From assembly GCA_016196905.1 (NCBI GenBank), contig JACPWV010000051.1, positions 1 through 8,966 of the forward strand: DNA of 8,966 nucleotides, read 5' to 3'. A program made the position numbers and the translations under genes. The stretch is from Chloroflexota bacterium (GTDB lineage: Bacteria; Chloroflexota; Anaerolineae; UBA7937; JACPPX01). Position 1 is the stretch's first letter, and the number at the start of each line of letters is the position of its first letter. Positions 1-6,887 of the stretch are shown here, in pieces. The notes below the pieces were generated by a model. That model ran no database searches, was not told the origin of the DNA, and was given only the letters and a program-made list of their open reading frames with translations.

Positions 1-92
1 GGCCGCCCCGAGGCCAGCTTCGCTCTCAAGCCCTCCGAGCTGATGATCTCGGCCACCCCGCGTTTTAACAGGCGATCCAGGTCGATGCTCAT
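1..92 (-). CDS. tyrS: Tyrosyl-tRNA synthetase, N-terminal fragment (runs off left edge)
   Basis: Reading the minus strand from the ATG at 92-90 gives about 31 uninterrupted codons to the window edge. The peptide starts MSIDLDRLL and contains KRGVAEIISSE followed by AKLASGRP. This matches the opening of the bacterial TyrRS subfamily of the Thermus type, where a helix of the form 'LLKRG.EEI...EEL..KL..GRPL' precedes the Rossmann fold and the HIGH-like signature. That signature would lie beyond the edge and is not seen. TyrRS charges tRNA-Tyr in the cytoplasm. The gene is on the same strand as the glycosyltransferase ending at 140, 47 bp upstream. It has its own good -10 at 123-128, so independent transcription is likely. 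The Shine-Dalgarno is weak (GAAG next to the ATG). The call rests only on the N-terminal pattern, so a different protein cannot be excluded. Confidence 0.68.
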   Translation of the reverse strand, partial: MSIDLDRLLKRGVAEIISSEGLRAKLASGR

Positions 93-122
93 CTTCGGCT
101 TCGCTGAGGGTATTCGTTTTCG

Positions 123-131
123 ATTATATCA
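123..131 (-). promoter_or_regulatory. Extended -10 promoter for the tyrS-like gene
   Basis: On the minus strand the sequence reads TGATATAAT: a perfect TATAAT -10 at 128-123 preceded by the TGn extension at 131-129. No good -35 hexamer lies 16-18 bp upstream (around 145-152, inside the 3' end of the glycosyltransferase gene), which fits an extended -10 promoter. Transcription would start near 116, giving a leader of about 24 nt before the ATG at 92. It is the only AT-rich stretch between the two minus-strand genes. Confidence 0.6.
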
Positions 132-139
132 CACTCGGC

Positions 140-2086
140 TCACGACCCGACGCGGACAGGACCTAGCACGACCGCATCGGCGCCTCCGCTCAGCCGTGCC
201 CGTGACCCATCTAAGAGCGAATACATGCCGGTATAGATCTGATATTCGTCCGCGGGCATGTCGGGGGGCAGCTCCAAATCGACCCATTGCACCAAGAAAT
301 AGCCGTTGGGCCATTCCGAGCTGGCCAGGCTGAGCCCATCGCGCTGGGACCATAGCTGTCCGCTGGCGTCGAGCAGGTGAGTGAAGATCTGGTAATCCTG
401 GGCGCGATCCGCATCGCTCACCGAGTCGAAACCCCAATAGGTGGTGAGTCGAGCAGCCTGTCCCGCACGCAGGGGCGAAGGCGATAAGTCGTAGCCCAGG
501 AACTCGACGCCGTTGCTGAGCCGCGCTCCTTGATGATACGTCGGGTGCGCTTGAAGACTTGGCTGGGGGGCCATGCGGAAGATGCGCAAGGTGGGGCCGC
601 TGGGCACTTGGATCGAGAAGAGCTCCCGACCCCAGCGCTGCCATCCACGCAGCTGATCTTCGTCGTCTGAAGTCAATATGTGGAGGACGGGCTGTGAGGG
701 CGAAAGCAAGATGCCCGGGACCCCGCCTCGACCCAAAAACAACGGTGCCCAACCGGGGCCCAGCAGGGCATCCAAAGCAGCCGGTTGGGCTTCGAAGCGA
801 GGATCGCTGCCCTCGGCGAGCACGGCGATCCGGGCGATCTCCTCACCCTCGGCGATCTTCACGACGTCGTGAGCTAAGCGGTTCCAATACTTAAAGGGTA
901 TCCCGAATCCCCCGCGGGCCCCATAGCTGTCGGCCAAACCATAGAAGGCGCGCACGCTGAGCAATTGGAGGACGACGACTCCGATGAGGGCTGCGCCGGC
1001 AGCCCATCCCAGCGCCCGACGTCGAGAAGCCAGCGACTCAACACCGATGCCCACCCAAATCAGAGGAACGGGGTAAACGTTGATCAGGTAATGCACGAAG
1101 ATGGGCGCACTGTGGAGGGTCAGGGGAAGCAGTGGGCCGAAGGTCCACAGGAGCAGTAAAAGATGCCGATCGCGATCACCTGGGTCGCGAGCGACGGCTC
1201 GCACTCCTGCGGCGACCCCCACGGCTAATAAACCGCCCAAAACGATCGTCGCCCAACCCAGCCATTGACTATAGGGGCTGAAAAGGGGAGCGGTCGGCCC
1301 CAGCACCGCTTCCAGGTTGTAGCCCGAGGCCATCCACAAGCCGAACTGGGCCGCGCGAAGGTCGATGGACCAGGGCTGGCCGAGGTGGCTCGCCATTTGC
1401 GCCTGGATCGTGGGCCCCTGGGAGAGGATCGCACTGAGGTAAGGAAAGGAAACGATGGCGAAGGGGGCCCAAGCCAAAAGCAGATCATTTCGCGCCCAGC
1501 GTTGGCGATAGATGGCCAACATAGCCAGGACGGGAATCCCATGAATGCTGGCCAAGATCTGGGTTTGGACCTGGACGCCGAAGACCAGAAAGAAGGCCCC
1601 GAGTGCCCAGCGCCGGCGATGGATCACCGCCTCCAGTGCGAAGTAAAGCATTAGCACAGTTAGCAGGGGCAGGTTCTGGGCCCACACCTTGCGATCGAAG
1701 AAAACGATCCATGGACTCGAAGCCATGAGCAGGGCCGCGACCAGGGCCACGCCCGCCCCCCAAAAACGGCGAACGACGAAGTAAGTGGCAATGATGGCCA
1801 GCACTCCCAGCAGGGCGTGGAAAGCGACTGCGGCTATAGGATTGGATGAAAGTCGGATGGGCACGGCCAGGAGATAACTCATCGCCGGGCCGTTGGGGAT
1901 CCCCCAGGAGATCGGCTGGCCGGTCGAGGGGAAGACTTGCCCCAGGGCGATTTCGCGGGCGCGCCGCAGGGTGTCGGCCTCGTCCAGCTTGAACTCCACG
2001 ATCTCCATCGAATCCAGGCGCAGGACCAGCGCCAGGGCCAGCACCAGGCCGATGGAGGCCCAATGGATGAGTCGGGTCGATAGCAC
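140..2086 (-). CDS. GT39/PMT-like (GT-C fold) membrane glycosyltransferase with C-terminal beta-sandwich domain
   Basis: This 648-residue polytopic protein probably transfers a sugar from a polyprenyl-phosphate donor to a glycan or protein on the outer face of the cytoplasmic membrane. A first TM helix (about 8-23) is followed by an extracytoplasmic loop with the acidic motif LDEAD (34-38), the position of the catalytic Asp in GT-C/ArnT-PMT proteins. About nine further hydrophobic segments run between 65 and 378. HYLINVYP (332-339) sits where family members have an RYxLPxxP-like motif. Residues about 390-505 are a soluble segment. Residues about 525-648 form a predicted beta-rich domain (GYDLSPSPLRAGQ, IFTHLLDASGQLWSQRDG, YTGMYSLLDG), a module often attached to GT39 proteins in Chloroflexota. 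The start is GTG at 2086, with GAGG about 11 nt upstream; the next ATG (residue 27) would remove TM1. It is divergent from the G5-propeller gene. Donor and acceptor are unknown. Confidence 0.82.
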   Translation of the reverse strand: MLSTRLIHWASIGLVLALALVLRLDSMEIVEFKLDEADTLRRAREIALGQVFPSTGQPISWGIPNGPAMSYLLAVPIRLSSNPIAAVAFHALLGVLAIIATYFVVRRFWGAGVALVAALLMASSPWIVFFDRKVWAQNLPLLTVLMLYFALEAVIHRRRWALGAFFLVFGVQVQTQILASIHGIPVLAMLAIYRQRWARNDLLLAWAPFAIVSFPYLSAILSQGPTIQAQMASHLGQPWSIDLRAAQFGLWMASGYNLEAVLGPTAPLFSPYSQWLGWATIVLGGLLAVGVAAGVRAVARDPGDRDRHLLLLLWTFGPLLPLTLHSAPIFVHYLINVYPVPLIWVGIGVESLASRRRALGWAAGAALIGVVVLQLLSVRAFYGLADSYGARGGFGIPFKYWNRLAHDVVKIAEGEEIARIAVLAEGSDPRFEAQPAALDALLGPGWAPLFLGRGGVPGILLSPSQPVLHILTSDDEDQLRGWQRWGRELFSIQVPSGPTLRIFRMAPQPSLQAHPTYHQGARLSNGVEFLGYDLSPSPLRAGQAARLTTYWGFDSVSDADRAQDYQIFTHLLDASGQLWSQRDGLSLASSEWPNGYFLVQWVDLELPPDMPADEYQIYTGMYSLLDGSRARLSGGADAVVLGPVRVGS

Positions 2087-2115
2087 GGGCCAACAAACCT
2101 CGGGAGGTTGAGGCC

Positions 2116-2144
2116 ATTCTAACCCCTTCCCGGCTTTCTCACAA
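2116..2144 (-). promoter_or_regulatory. Sigma70-like promoter for the GT39-like gene
   Basis: Read on the minus strand, the -35 is TTGTGA (2144-2139), the spacer is exactly 17 bp and the -10 is TAGAAT (2121-2116). The predicted start near 2109 gives a leader of about 23 nt to the GTG at 2086. It does not overlap the opposing promoter at 2150-2178; the two -35 boxes are 5 bp apart. Confidence 0.55.
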
Positions 2145-2149
2145 TGGGT

Positions 2150-2178
2150 TTGCCCGCCCGGCAGCTTTCAGCTAGAAT
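2150..2178 (+). promoter_or_regulatory. Sigma70-like promoter for the plus-strand glycan operon
   Basis: The -35 is TTGCCC (2150-2155), the spacer is 17 bp and the -10 is TAGAAT (2173-2178). The predicted start near 2185 leaves a leader of about 23 nt before the ATG at 2208. The -10 is an inverted copy of the opposing promoter's -10 and the geometry mirrors it. The Shine-Dalgarno before 2208 is poor (GAGA at 2196-2199). Confidence 0.55.
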
Positions 2179-2207
2179 CTCTAACTGTCCTTGTCGAGAA
2201 ACAGCGC

Positions 2208-3785
2208 ATGAATTCATCCTCGAGCGTCTTGCTTCGTGGGTTCAGCCTGATCTTAGTGGCGGGGGCGATCCTGGCGGTCATCACGCTCGCCCCCGCGTTG
2301 CGTCCGCCGGTCCGTTTCACCCTGGTGGCCGATGGGCGGGTGATGAGTGGCGAGGTGCGCAGTCAGACCGTGCGCCAAGCGCTGGAGGAGGCGGGGATCG
2401 CCCTGGGGGATCTGGATCGGGTCGATCCCGATTTGTGGGAGACGGTGCGCGAGGGATCTGTCGTTATCGTCACCCGGGTGAGCCAAGAGGAGCGGACGGT
2501 GGTCGAAGAGATCCCCTTCAACCGCCAGGTTATCCCCGATGAAGCCCTGCCTGAGGGAGAGTTGAAACTGGTGCAGGGGGGGGTCAACGGTCAGGAGGAG
2601 ATCCGCTACGGCCTGGTGTATGAGGATGGGGCGGAGGTGGAGCGCAGGGTTATCGCTCGGCGACGCTTACGCCAGGCGCAGGACGAGATCGTGCTGGTGG
2701 GAGCGCAGGGAACCCTGCCTTCGATCCCTTTTTCGGGAACCATCGTCTACTTATCTCACGGCAACGCCTGGTTGATGCGTCACGAGACCGGACAGAAGCG
2801 TCCCCTGACCACCAGCGGAGATCTGGATCCGCGCATCTTCTCCCTCTCCTCCGATGGCTCTCAATTACTCTTCGCCCGCGAGCAGGAGAGTGGCCCGCTC
2901 AACACACTATGGATCGTAGATACGCTGGTGGTAGGGGATCCGCCCCAGTCGCTAGGGATCGAGGGAGCGCTGTGGGCCGAGTGGGTCCCCGATCCTTCGG
3001 GACTCGGGACTACGCGCATCGCCTACGGCACCGGCGAACGAACCCCCGCCGCCCCGGGCTGGAAAGCGCACAACAACCTGCGCCTCTACTCCCTCGAAGA
3101 AGGGAAGGACCAGGAACTGGTGGCGCCCGGATCGGGAGGGCTGTTCGGCTGGTGGGGCACCCAGTTCGCCTGGTCGCCCCAGGGAGATCGCCTGGCCTAC
3201 GCCAACGCCGGGGAGGTGGGGATCATCGATGCGCGCAGCGGCGCGCGCCGGGCCTTACTCAGCTTCCCCTATTACCGCACTTTCAGCGATTGGGTGTGGA
3301 CCCCCCAGCTTTCCTGGTCGCCGGAGGGTCGTTTCCTGGCGGTGTCCGTCCACGTCCCGACGGAGGGCAGCCGACCCGAGGAGAGCGAGGCTTTCGAGTT
3401 GTGGGTGTTGGCGGTGGAGGAAGGGACGGCCCTGCGCGTCGCCGAGGAGGTGGGCATGTGGGCCTTCCCCCAGTGGGCCCCGGCGCCCTGGGGCGGGGAG
3501 GAACTCCTCGCCTTCGGACGGGCCCAGGCGCCCACGCATTCGCGCGACAGCCTCTATTCGCTCTGGCTGATGGATCGGGACGCTTCCAACGAGCGAAGAC
3601 TCTACCCCGCTTCAGGCCAGGCTAGCTTCGCCATCGAGCAGCTAACGCCGTGGATCTGGTCCCCCTCCGGGGATAGCCTACTGTTGTTGAGCGAGAGAAA
3701 CCTGCATCTGATCGATATCCGGAGCGGCTTGACCCAGCAGATCACCCTGGATGGGGGCGTGGTGCGCGCGCGCTGGGCCCGCTGA
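2208..3785 (+). CDS. Membrane-anchored DUF348-G5 domain protein with TolB-like beta-propeller
   Basis: This 525-residue protein is predicted to lie outside the cytoplasmic membrane, tethered by an N-terminal TM/signal anchor (about 9-28). Residues about 36-90 resemble the small ubiquitin-like DUF348 repeat of YabE/resuscitation-factor proteins (VADGRVMSGEV, TVRQALEEAGI, GSVVIVTRV). Residues about 93-166 match a G5 domain (VVEEIPFNRQVIPDE, LVQGGVNGQEEIRYG, VYEDGAEVERRV, DEIVLVGAQGT); G5 domains are associated with cell-wall or GlcNAc-containing glycan binding. From about 175 to the end come repeated TolB/WD40-like blades: SSDGSQLLFAR, WSPQGDRLAYA, WSPEGRFLAVS, WSPSGDSLLLLS, closing with VVRARWAR. 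No lytic transglycosylase or peptidase domain follows the G5, unlike YabE/Rpf proteins, so a binding or scaffolding role is the best inference. It is the first gene after the divergent promoter, 93 bp before the ligase-fusion gene. Confidence 0.8.
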   Translation: MNSSSSVLLRGFSLILVAGAILAVITLAPALRPPVRFTLVADGRVMSGEVRSQTVRQALEEAGIALGDLDRVDPDLWETVREGSVVIVTRVSQEERTVVEEIPFNRQVIPDEALPEGELKLVQGGVNGQEEIRYGLVYEDGAEVERRVIARRRLRQAQDEIVLVGAQGTLPSIPFSGTIVYLSHGNAWLMRHETGQKRPLTTSGDLDPRIFSLSSDGSQLLFAREQESGPLNTLWIVDTLVVGDPPQSLGIEGALWAEWVPDPSGLGTTRIAYGTGERTPAAPGWKAHNNLRLYSLEEGKDQELVAPGSGGLFGWWGTQFAWSPQGDRLAYANAGEVGIIDARSGARRALLSFPYYRTFSDWVWTPQLSWSPEGRFLAVSVHVPTEGSRPEESEAFELWVLAVEEGTALRVAEEVGMWAFPQWAPAPWGGEELLAFGRAQAPTHSRDSLYSLWLMDRDASNERRLYPASGQASFAIEQLTPWIWSPSGDSLLLLSERNLHLIDIRSGLTQQITLDGGVVRARWAR

Positions 3786-3793
3786 AGCGATGG

Positions 3794-3843
3794 GCACACG
3801 CACGGGTTCGGCCGAGCCCTGGCTGTGCACGGCGCGCACAGTC
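3794..3843 (+). promoter_or_regulatory. Two mutually exclusive stem-loops in the gap before the hydrolase-ligase gene
   Basis: Structure A has inner arms 3804-3809 (GGGTTC) and 3814-3819 (GAGCCC) closing a GGCC loop with one G-U pair, plus an outer stem GCACA (3794-3798) with TGTGC (3824-3828). Structure B pairs 3821-3828 (GGCTGTGC) with 3836-3843 (GCACAGTC) around a 7-nt loop, also with one G-U pair. TGTGC at 3824-3828 is used by both, so the outer part of A and B cannot form together. Neither hairpin is followed by a T-run, so neither looks like an intrinsic terminator. An attenuator, an RNA-processing site or chance pairing in GC-rich DNA are all possible. No promoter was recognised in this 93-bp gap. 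Confidence 0.3.
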
Positions 3844-3878
3844 GAAACTCAGGCTGAGGGTCGAATAGAGTTCCGACC

Positions 3879-6878
3879 ATGAGTGCTTCAGCGATCCGAA
3901 GATCGCTCCCCGCCCTGATCGGGTTGTTTTTTTATGCCGCGGCGCTGGTCGCCCTCCCGGGCTTGGCTGGACTGCTGCTCACCGATGATGGGGATGCCAC
4001 CCGGGGCGTTTGGTTTGGCGAGCCGCCCACAGCGGCCTGGTCGGCCGTGTACCCTCTGGGGGTCAACGTGGCCCTGGAGCGCTATCAGACGACGGAGGAG
4101 TTACGGCGCGTTTTAGAACTCATCCAGGCTGGCGGCTTCCGCTGGATCCGCCAAACCTTCCCCTGGGCCCAGATCGAGCCGCGCCCCGGCCGCTACGATT
4201 GGGCCACCTGGGATCGCATCGTGCAGATGCACAAGGCATCGGGGTCCATCCTCATCGCGGTGTTGGATACCTCGCCCGCCTGGGCCCGCGAATCCATGGA
4301 CGCGGACAATCCCCACGCGCCGCCGCGCGATTTCGAGGATTATTTCGATTTCGTCCGTGCCTTCGTTGCCCGTTATGGTGATCAGATCGATTTCTACCAA
4401 GTCTGGGACGAGCCCAACATCTACCCCCACTGGGGCGAGCGCTCCGTCGATCCGCGGGCTTACGTCGATATGCTGCGCAGCGCGGCGACGGCGATTCGTC
4501 AAGGCGATCCAAGTGCTGTCGTTCTCAGCGCGGGCTTGGCCCCCAACATAGAAGAGGGCGGCCCGAACATGAGTGACGCGCTTTTCTTGCAGGAGATGTA
4601 CGAGGCGGGGGCCAGGTCGTATTTCGATATCCTCGCCATCCAGCCCTACGGCTTCTGGAGCGGCCCCGAGGATCGGCGGGCCGAGCTCTCGCTGACCAAC
4701 TTTTCCCGAGCCATCCTCTTGCGCCAGGTGATGGAGCGCAATCGCGACGGGGACAAGGCCATCTTCGCGGTGGAGTTCGGCTGGAACGCGTTGCCCGCGG
4801 TTTGGGCGGGGCGCCCTTCGCTTTGGGGAAGCGACGCCGAATCGCTCCAGGCCCGACGCACCCTCGCCGCTCTGGAGCGGGCCCAACGAGAGTGGCCCTG
4901 GATGGGGGCCATGTTGATCGCTCATCTCCAGCCCAACGCGCCCCTCGACGATCCGGTGTGGGGCTTTGCGCTGCTGGACTCATCTGGACATCCGCGTTTG
5001 CTCTATCGCGAGCTGGCCACTTGGTCGGGAGGCGCTGGAGGGACAGTCCCCTTCTACCCGGGGGCGTACTCCATCCATGACCCGGCATACGCGCCCGTCC
5101 AGTGGTGGGCCGATCTCGATCGTGGCTCACTCGTGTTCGATTTTTGGGGGACGCGAGTGGACCTCAAGGTACAGCCTCCCTTCACGGCCGAGTCGACGCT
5201 CGACTCGCTCCCCGCGCGGCAAGTGGTCGTGGAGGGTAGTTCGGTCGGCAAGGTGACGCTGGCGGCAGGTCTCCCCGCGGGCGTGCACACCCTGCGACTG
5301 GCGGTCTCGAAGGGCGAGGTGACGGCCGTCACTGTCCAGCGCGAGGCCAACCTGGTCCCGCTCCTGGCCTCGCTGGGGCTGATTTTGGTGGCGAGCCTTA
5401 TGGTGAGTTGGCGAAGTCTTCGCCTCCTGGCTTCGGCCCCCATGCGAGAGTTGGCTGCCGAGTTGGATCGCCGCTATGAAGAGATCCCCGAGGTTGTTCA
5501 AGCCGCGTTGTTAGGCGGAGCCATCCTCGCCTACTATTACACTCCCAACAACGCACTCAGCCTGGCATGGCTTGTCGTCGTAGGTCTCTTGATCTACCTG
5601 CGGCTGGATGGGGGGCTGATCTATGTCACCTTTAGCATCCCCTTTTTCCTGCTGCCCAAGTCTCTCGGGGGAAAGGCCTTTGCGTTAGTCGAGATCCTGA
5701 CGCTGATGTGTTTCTTGGCCTGGGGGGTCCGTTCCTTGATTCGTTCTTTAGCCAACCCGCAGGGCTCCATCATCGCGGCGCCCGCTGGCTTCGGGGGGAG
5801 GCTTTCCTGGCCCCTGCTACAAACTCAGGTGATCGCCTGGCTGCGAACCTTCAATAGCTTGGATGCCGCGGTGATTTTCTTCTCGATCGCCGCGGTCTTC
5901 TCGCTGCCCATCGCAGAGAACTTCGGGGTGGCCGCCCGCGAGTTCCGGGTGGTGATCCTCGAGCCTATCCTGTTTTATTGGATGGTGCGCAGCGTGCCCC
6001 GAGCAAATCATCGCCGACTCTTGGATGCGCTCATCTGGGCAGGAGTCGCCGTGTCTTGTGTGGGCTTGTATCAATATTTCGTGAGCGGCGACGTCATCAC
6101 TGCCGAAGGCGTCCGGCGCATCAAGGCTTTTTACGGCTCCCCCAACAACCTGGCCCTCTTTCTGGTGCGCGTGGCGCCCGTCGCGCTGGCCTTCGCCCTT
6201 GGGAGCTCAGGCATGAGGCGACGCTGGTTCTGCGCGGCGGCCTCGGCTTTGTTGTTGATCGCGATGATGTTAACCTATTCGCGCGGGGCACTGTTCCTAG
6301 GGCTCCCCGTCGGACTATTGGCCTTGGGGGCGTTGCGCGGCCGCCGAACACTGATGGCCAGTTTGGCGGGAGTCGCGCTGCTCGCCGGCCTTGCTCTCCT
6401 CGCGGCACGCCCCGAGCGGGTGGCCTCCCTGGTCGATCTCAACCAGGGGACAACTTTTCGTCGGCTCAAGCTGTGGGAGGCCTCACTGGAGATGCTGGCC
6501 GACCATCCCTGGTTCGGCGTGGGCTTGGATAATTTCCTTTATATCTATCCACGCTACCTGAAAGCGGAGGCGGCCCAGGAGCCGGACCTCTCCCATCCCC
6601 ATAACTTGATCCTGCACTGGTGGTTGAGTTTGGGTTTGCCGGGGGTCATCGCCCTAGTGTGGTTTATGAGCGAGTTCGCCCGGCGGGGCCTGCGCCTTTA
6701 TCGAGGGCTCAGAGATCCCACAGCCAGGCTCATCGTCTTAGCTCTGCTCGCGAGCATGGCCGGCAGCCTGGCCCACGGCCTGGTCGATCAGTCCTACTTC
6801 CTGGTCGACCTGGCCTTTGTGTTTTTCTTGAGCTTAGGGATGGTTCGTCGAATGGAACGACTCGAATATTCGGGTTGA
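3879..6878 (+). CDS. Fusion of a GH39/clan GH-A-like glycosidase with a Wzy/WaaL-type O-antigen polymerase/ligase
   Basis: This 999-residue protein is one uninterrupted frame. An N-terminal TM/signal anchor (about 9-34) precedes a predicted (beta/alpha)8 hydrolase, about 55-385. It shows FRWIRQTFPWAQIEP (87-101), acid/base motif WDEPN (176-180, Glu178) and nucleophile motif FAVEFGW (296-302, Glu299), the clan GH-A layout. The usual Asn before the acid/base is Asp177. A beta-rich segment (about 398-487, FWGTRVDLKV, AGVHTLRL) follows, then TM 493-511 and about 12 further hydrophobic segments (541-990). These carry O-antigen ligase/polymerase features: SPNNLALFL (754-762), TYSRGALFLG (799-808), RLKLWEASLEMLADHPWFGVG (862-882), the periplasmic-loop motif SHPHNLILHWW (905-915) and HGLVDQSY (966-973). 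Each half has roughly the length of a stand-alone enzyme. The Shine-Dalgarno is modest (AGAG 8 nt before ATG). The likely role is glycan ligation or polymerisation at the outer membrane leaflet, with a tethered hydrolase or transglycosylase. The substrate is unknown. Confidence 0.8.
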   Translation: MSASAIRRSLPALIGLFFYAAALVALPGLAGLLLTDDGDATRGVWFGEPPTAAWSAVYPLGVNVALERYQTTEELRRVLELIQAGGFRWIRQTFPWAQIEPRPGRYDWATWDRIVQMHKASGSILIAVLDTSPAWARESMDADNPHAPPRDFEDYFDFVRAFVARYGDQIDFYQVWDEPNIYPHWGERSVDPRAYVDMLRSAATAIRQGDPSAVVLSAGLAPNIEEGGPNMSDALFLQEMYEAGARSYFDILAIQPYGFWSGPEDRRAELSLTNFSRAILLRQVMERNRDGDKAIFAVEFGWNALPAVWAGRPSLWGSDAESLQARRTLAALERAQREWPWMGAMLIAHLQPNAPLDDPVWGFALLDSSGHPRLLYRELATWSGGAGGTVPFYPGAYSIHDPAYAPVQWWADLDRGSLVFDFWGTRVDLKVQPPFTAESTLDSLPARQVVVEGSSVGKVTLAAGLPAGVHTLRLAVSKGEVTAVTVQREANLVPLLASLGLILVASLMVSWRSLRLLASAPMRELAAELDRRYEEIPEVVQAALLGGAILAYYYTPNNALSLAWLVVVGLLIYLRLDGGLIYVTFSIPFFLLPKSLGGKAFALVEILTLMCFLAWGVRSLIRSLANPQGSIIAAPAGFGGRLSWPLLQTQVIAWLRTFNSLDAAVIFFSIAAVFSLPIAENFGVAAREFRVVILEPILFYWMVRSVPRANHRRLLDALIWAGVAVSCVGLYQYFVSGDVITAEGVRRIKAFYGSPNNLALFLVRVAPVALAFALGSSGMRRRWFCAAASALLLIAMMLTYSRGALFLGLPVGLLALGALRGRRTLMASLAGVALLAGLALLAARPERVASLVDLNQGTTFRRLKLWEASLEMLADHPWFGVGLDNFLYIYPRYLKAEAAQEPDLSHPHNLILHWWLSLGLPGVIALVWFMSEFARRGLRLYRGLRDPTARLIVLALLASMAGSLAHGLVDQSYFLVDLAFVFFLSLGMVRRMERLEYSG

Positions 6879-6883
6879 GGAGA
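6878..6883 (+). promoter_or_regulatory. Strong Shine-Dalgarno overlapping the upstream stop codon
   Basis: AGGAGA at 6878-6883 shares its first base with the TGA stop (6876-6878) of the ligase-fusion gene and lies 4 nt before the ATG at 6888. It fixes the start of the decarboxylase gene and indicates that the two genes are co-transcribed and probably translationally coupled. It is the best ribosome binding site in the window. Confidence 0.75.
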
Positions 6884-6887
6884 TAAG

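Noticed and set aside
43..333. A 96-codon plus-strand frame across the tyrS-like start and the 3' end of the glycosyltransferase
   Set aside because: It is antisense to two better supported minus-strand genes, spans their intergenic promoter, is very Arg-rich and has no ribosome binding site.
1485..2117. Minus-strand frame starting with ATG at 2117, overlapping the GT39-like gene
   Set aside because: It is out of phase with the GT39-like frame and lacks its membrane segments; its ATG overlaps the predicted -10 hexamer, upstream of the predicted transcription start.
2909..3625. A 238-codon frame in a second phase within the propeller region
   Set aside because: Its Arg/Gly/Pro-rich translation is typical of a shifted frame over GC-rich coding DNA; the main frame carries regular TolB-like blade motifs through the same region.
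4113..4925. A 270-codon open frame on the minus strand inside the hydrolase half of the fusion gene
   Set aside because: It is antisense to a frame with clear GH catalytic motifs; its translation is low-complexity, rich in Arg, Gly and Pro, with no recognisable domain. Long antisense frames are expected in GC-rich genes.
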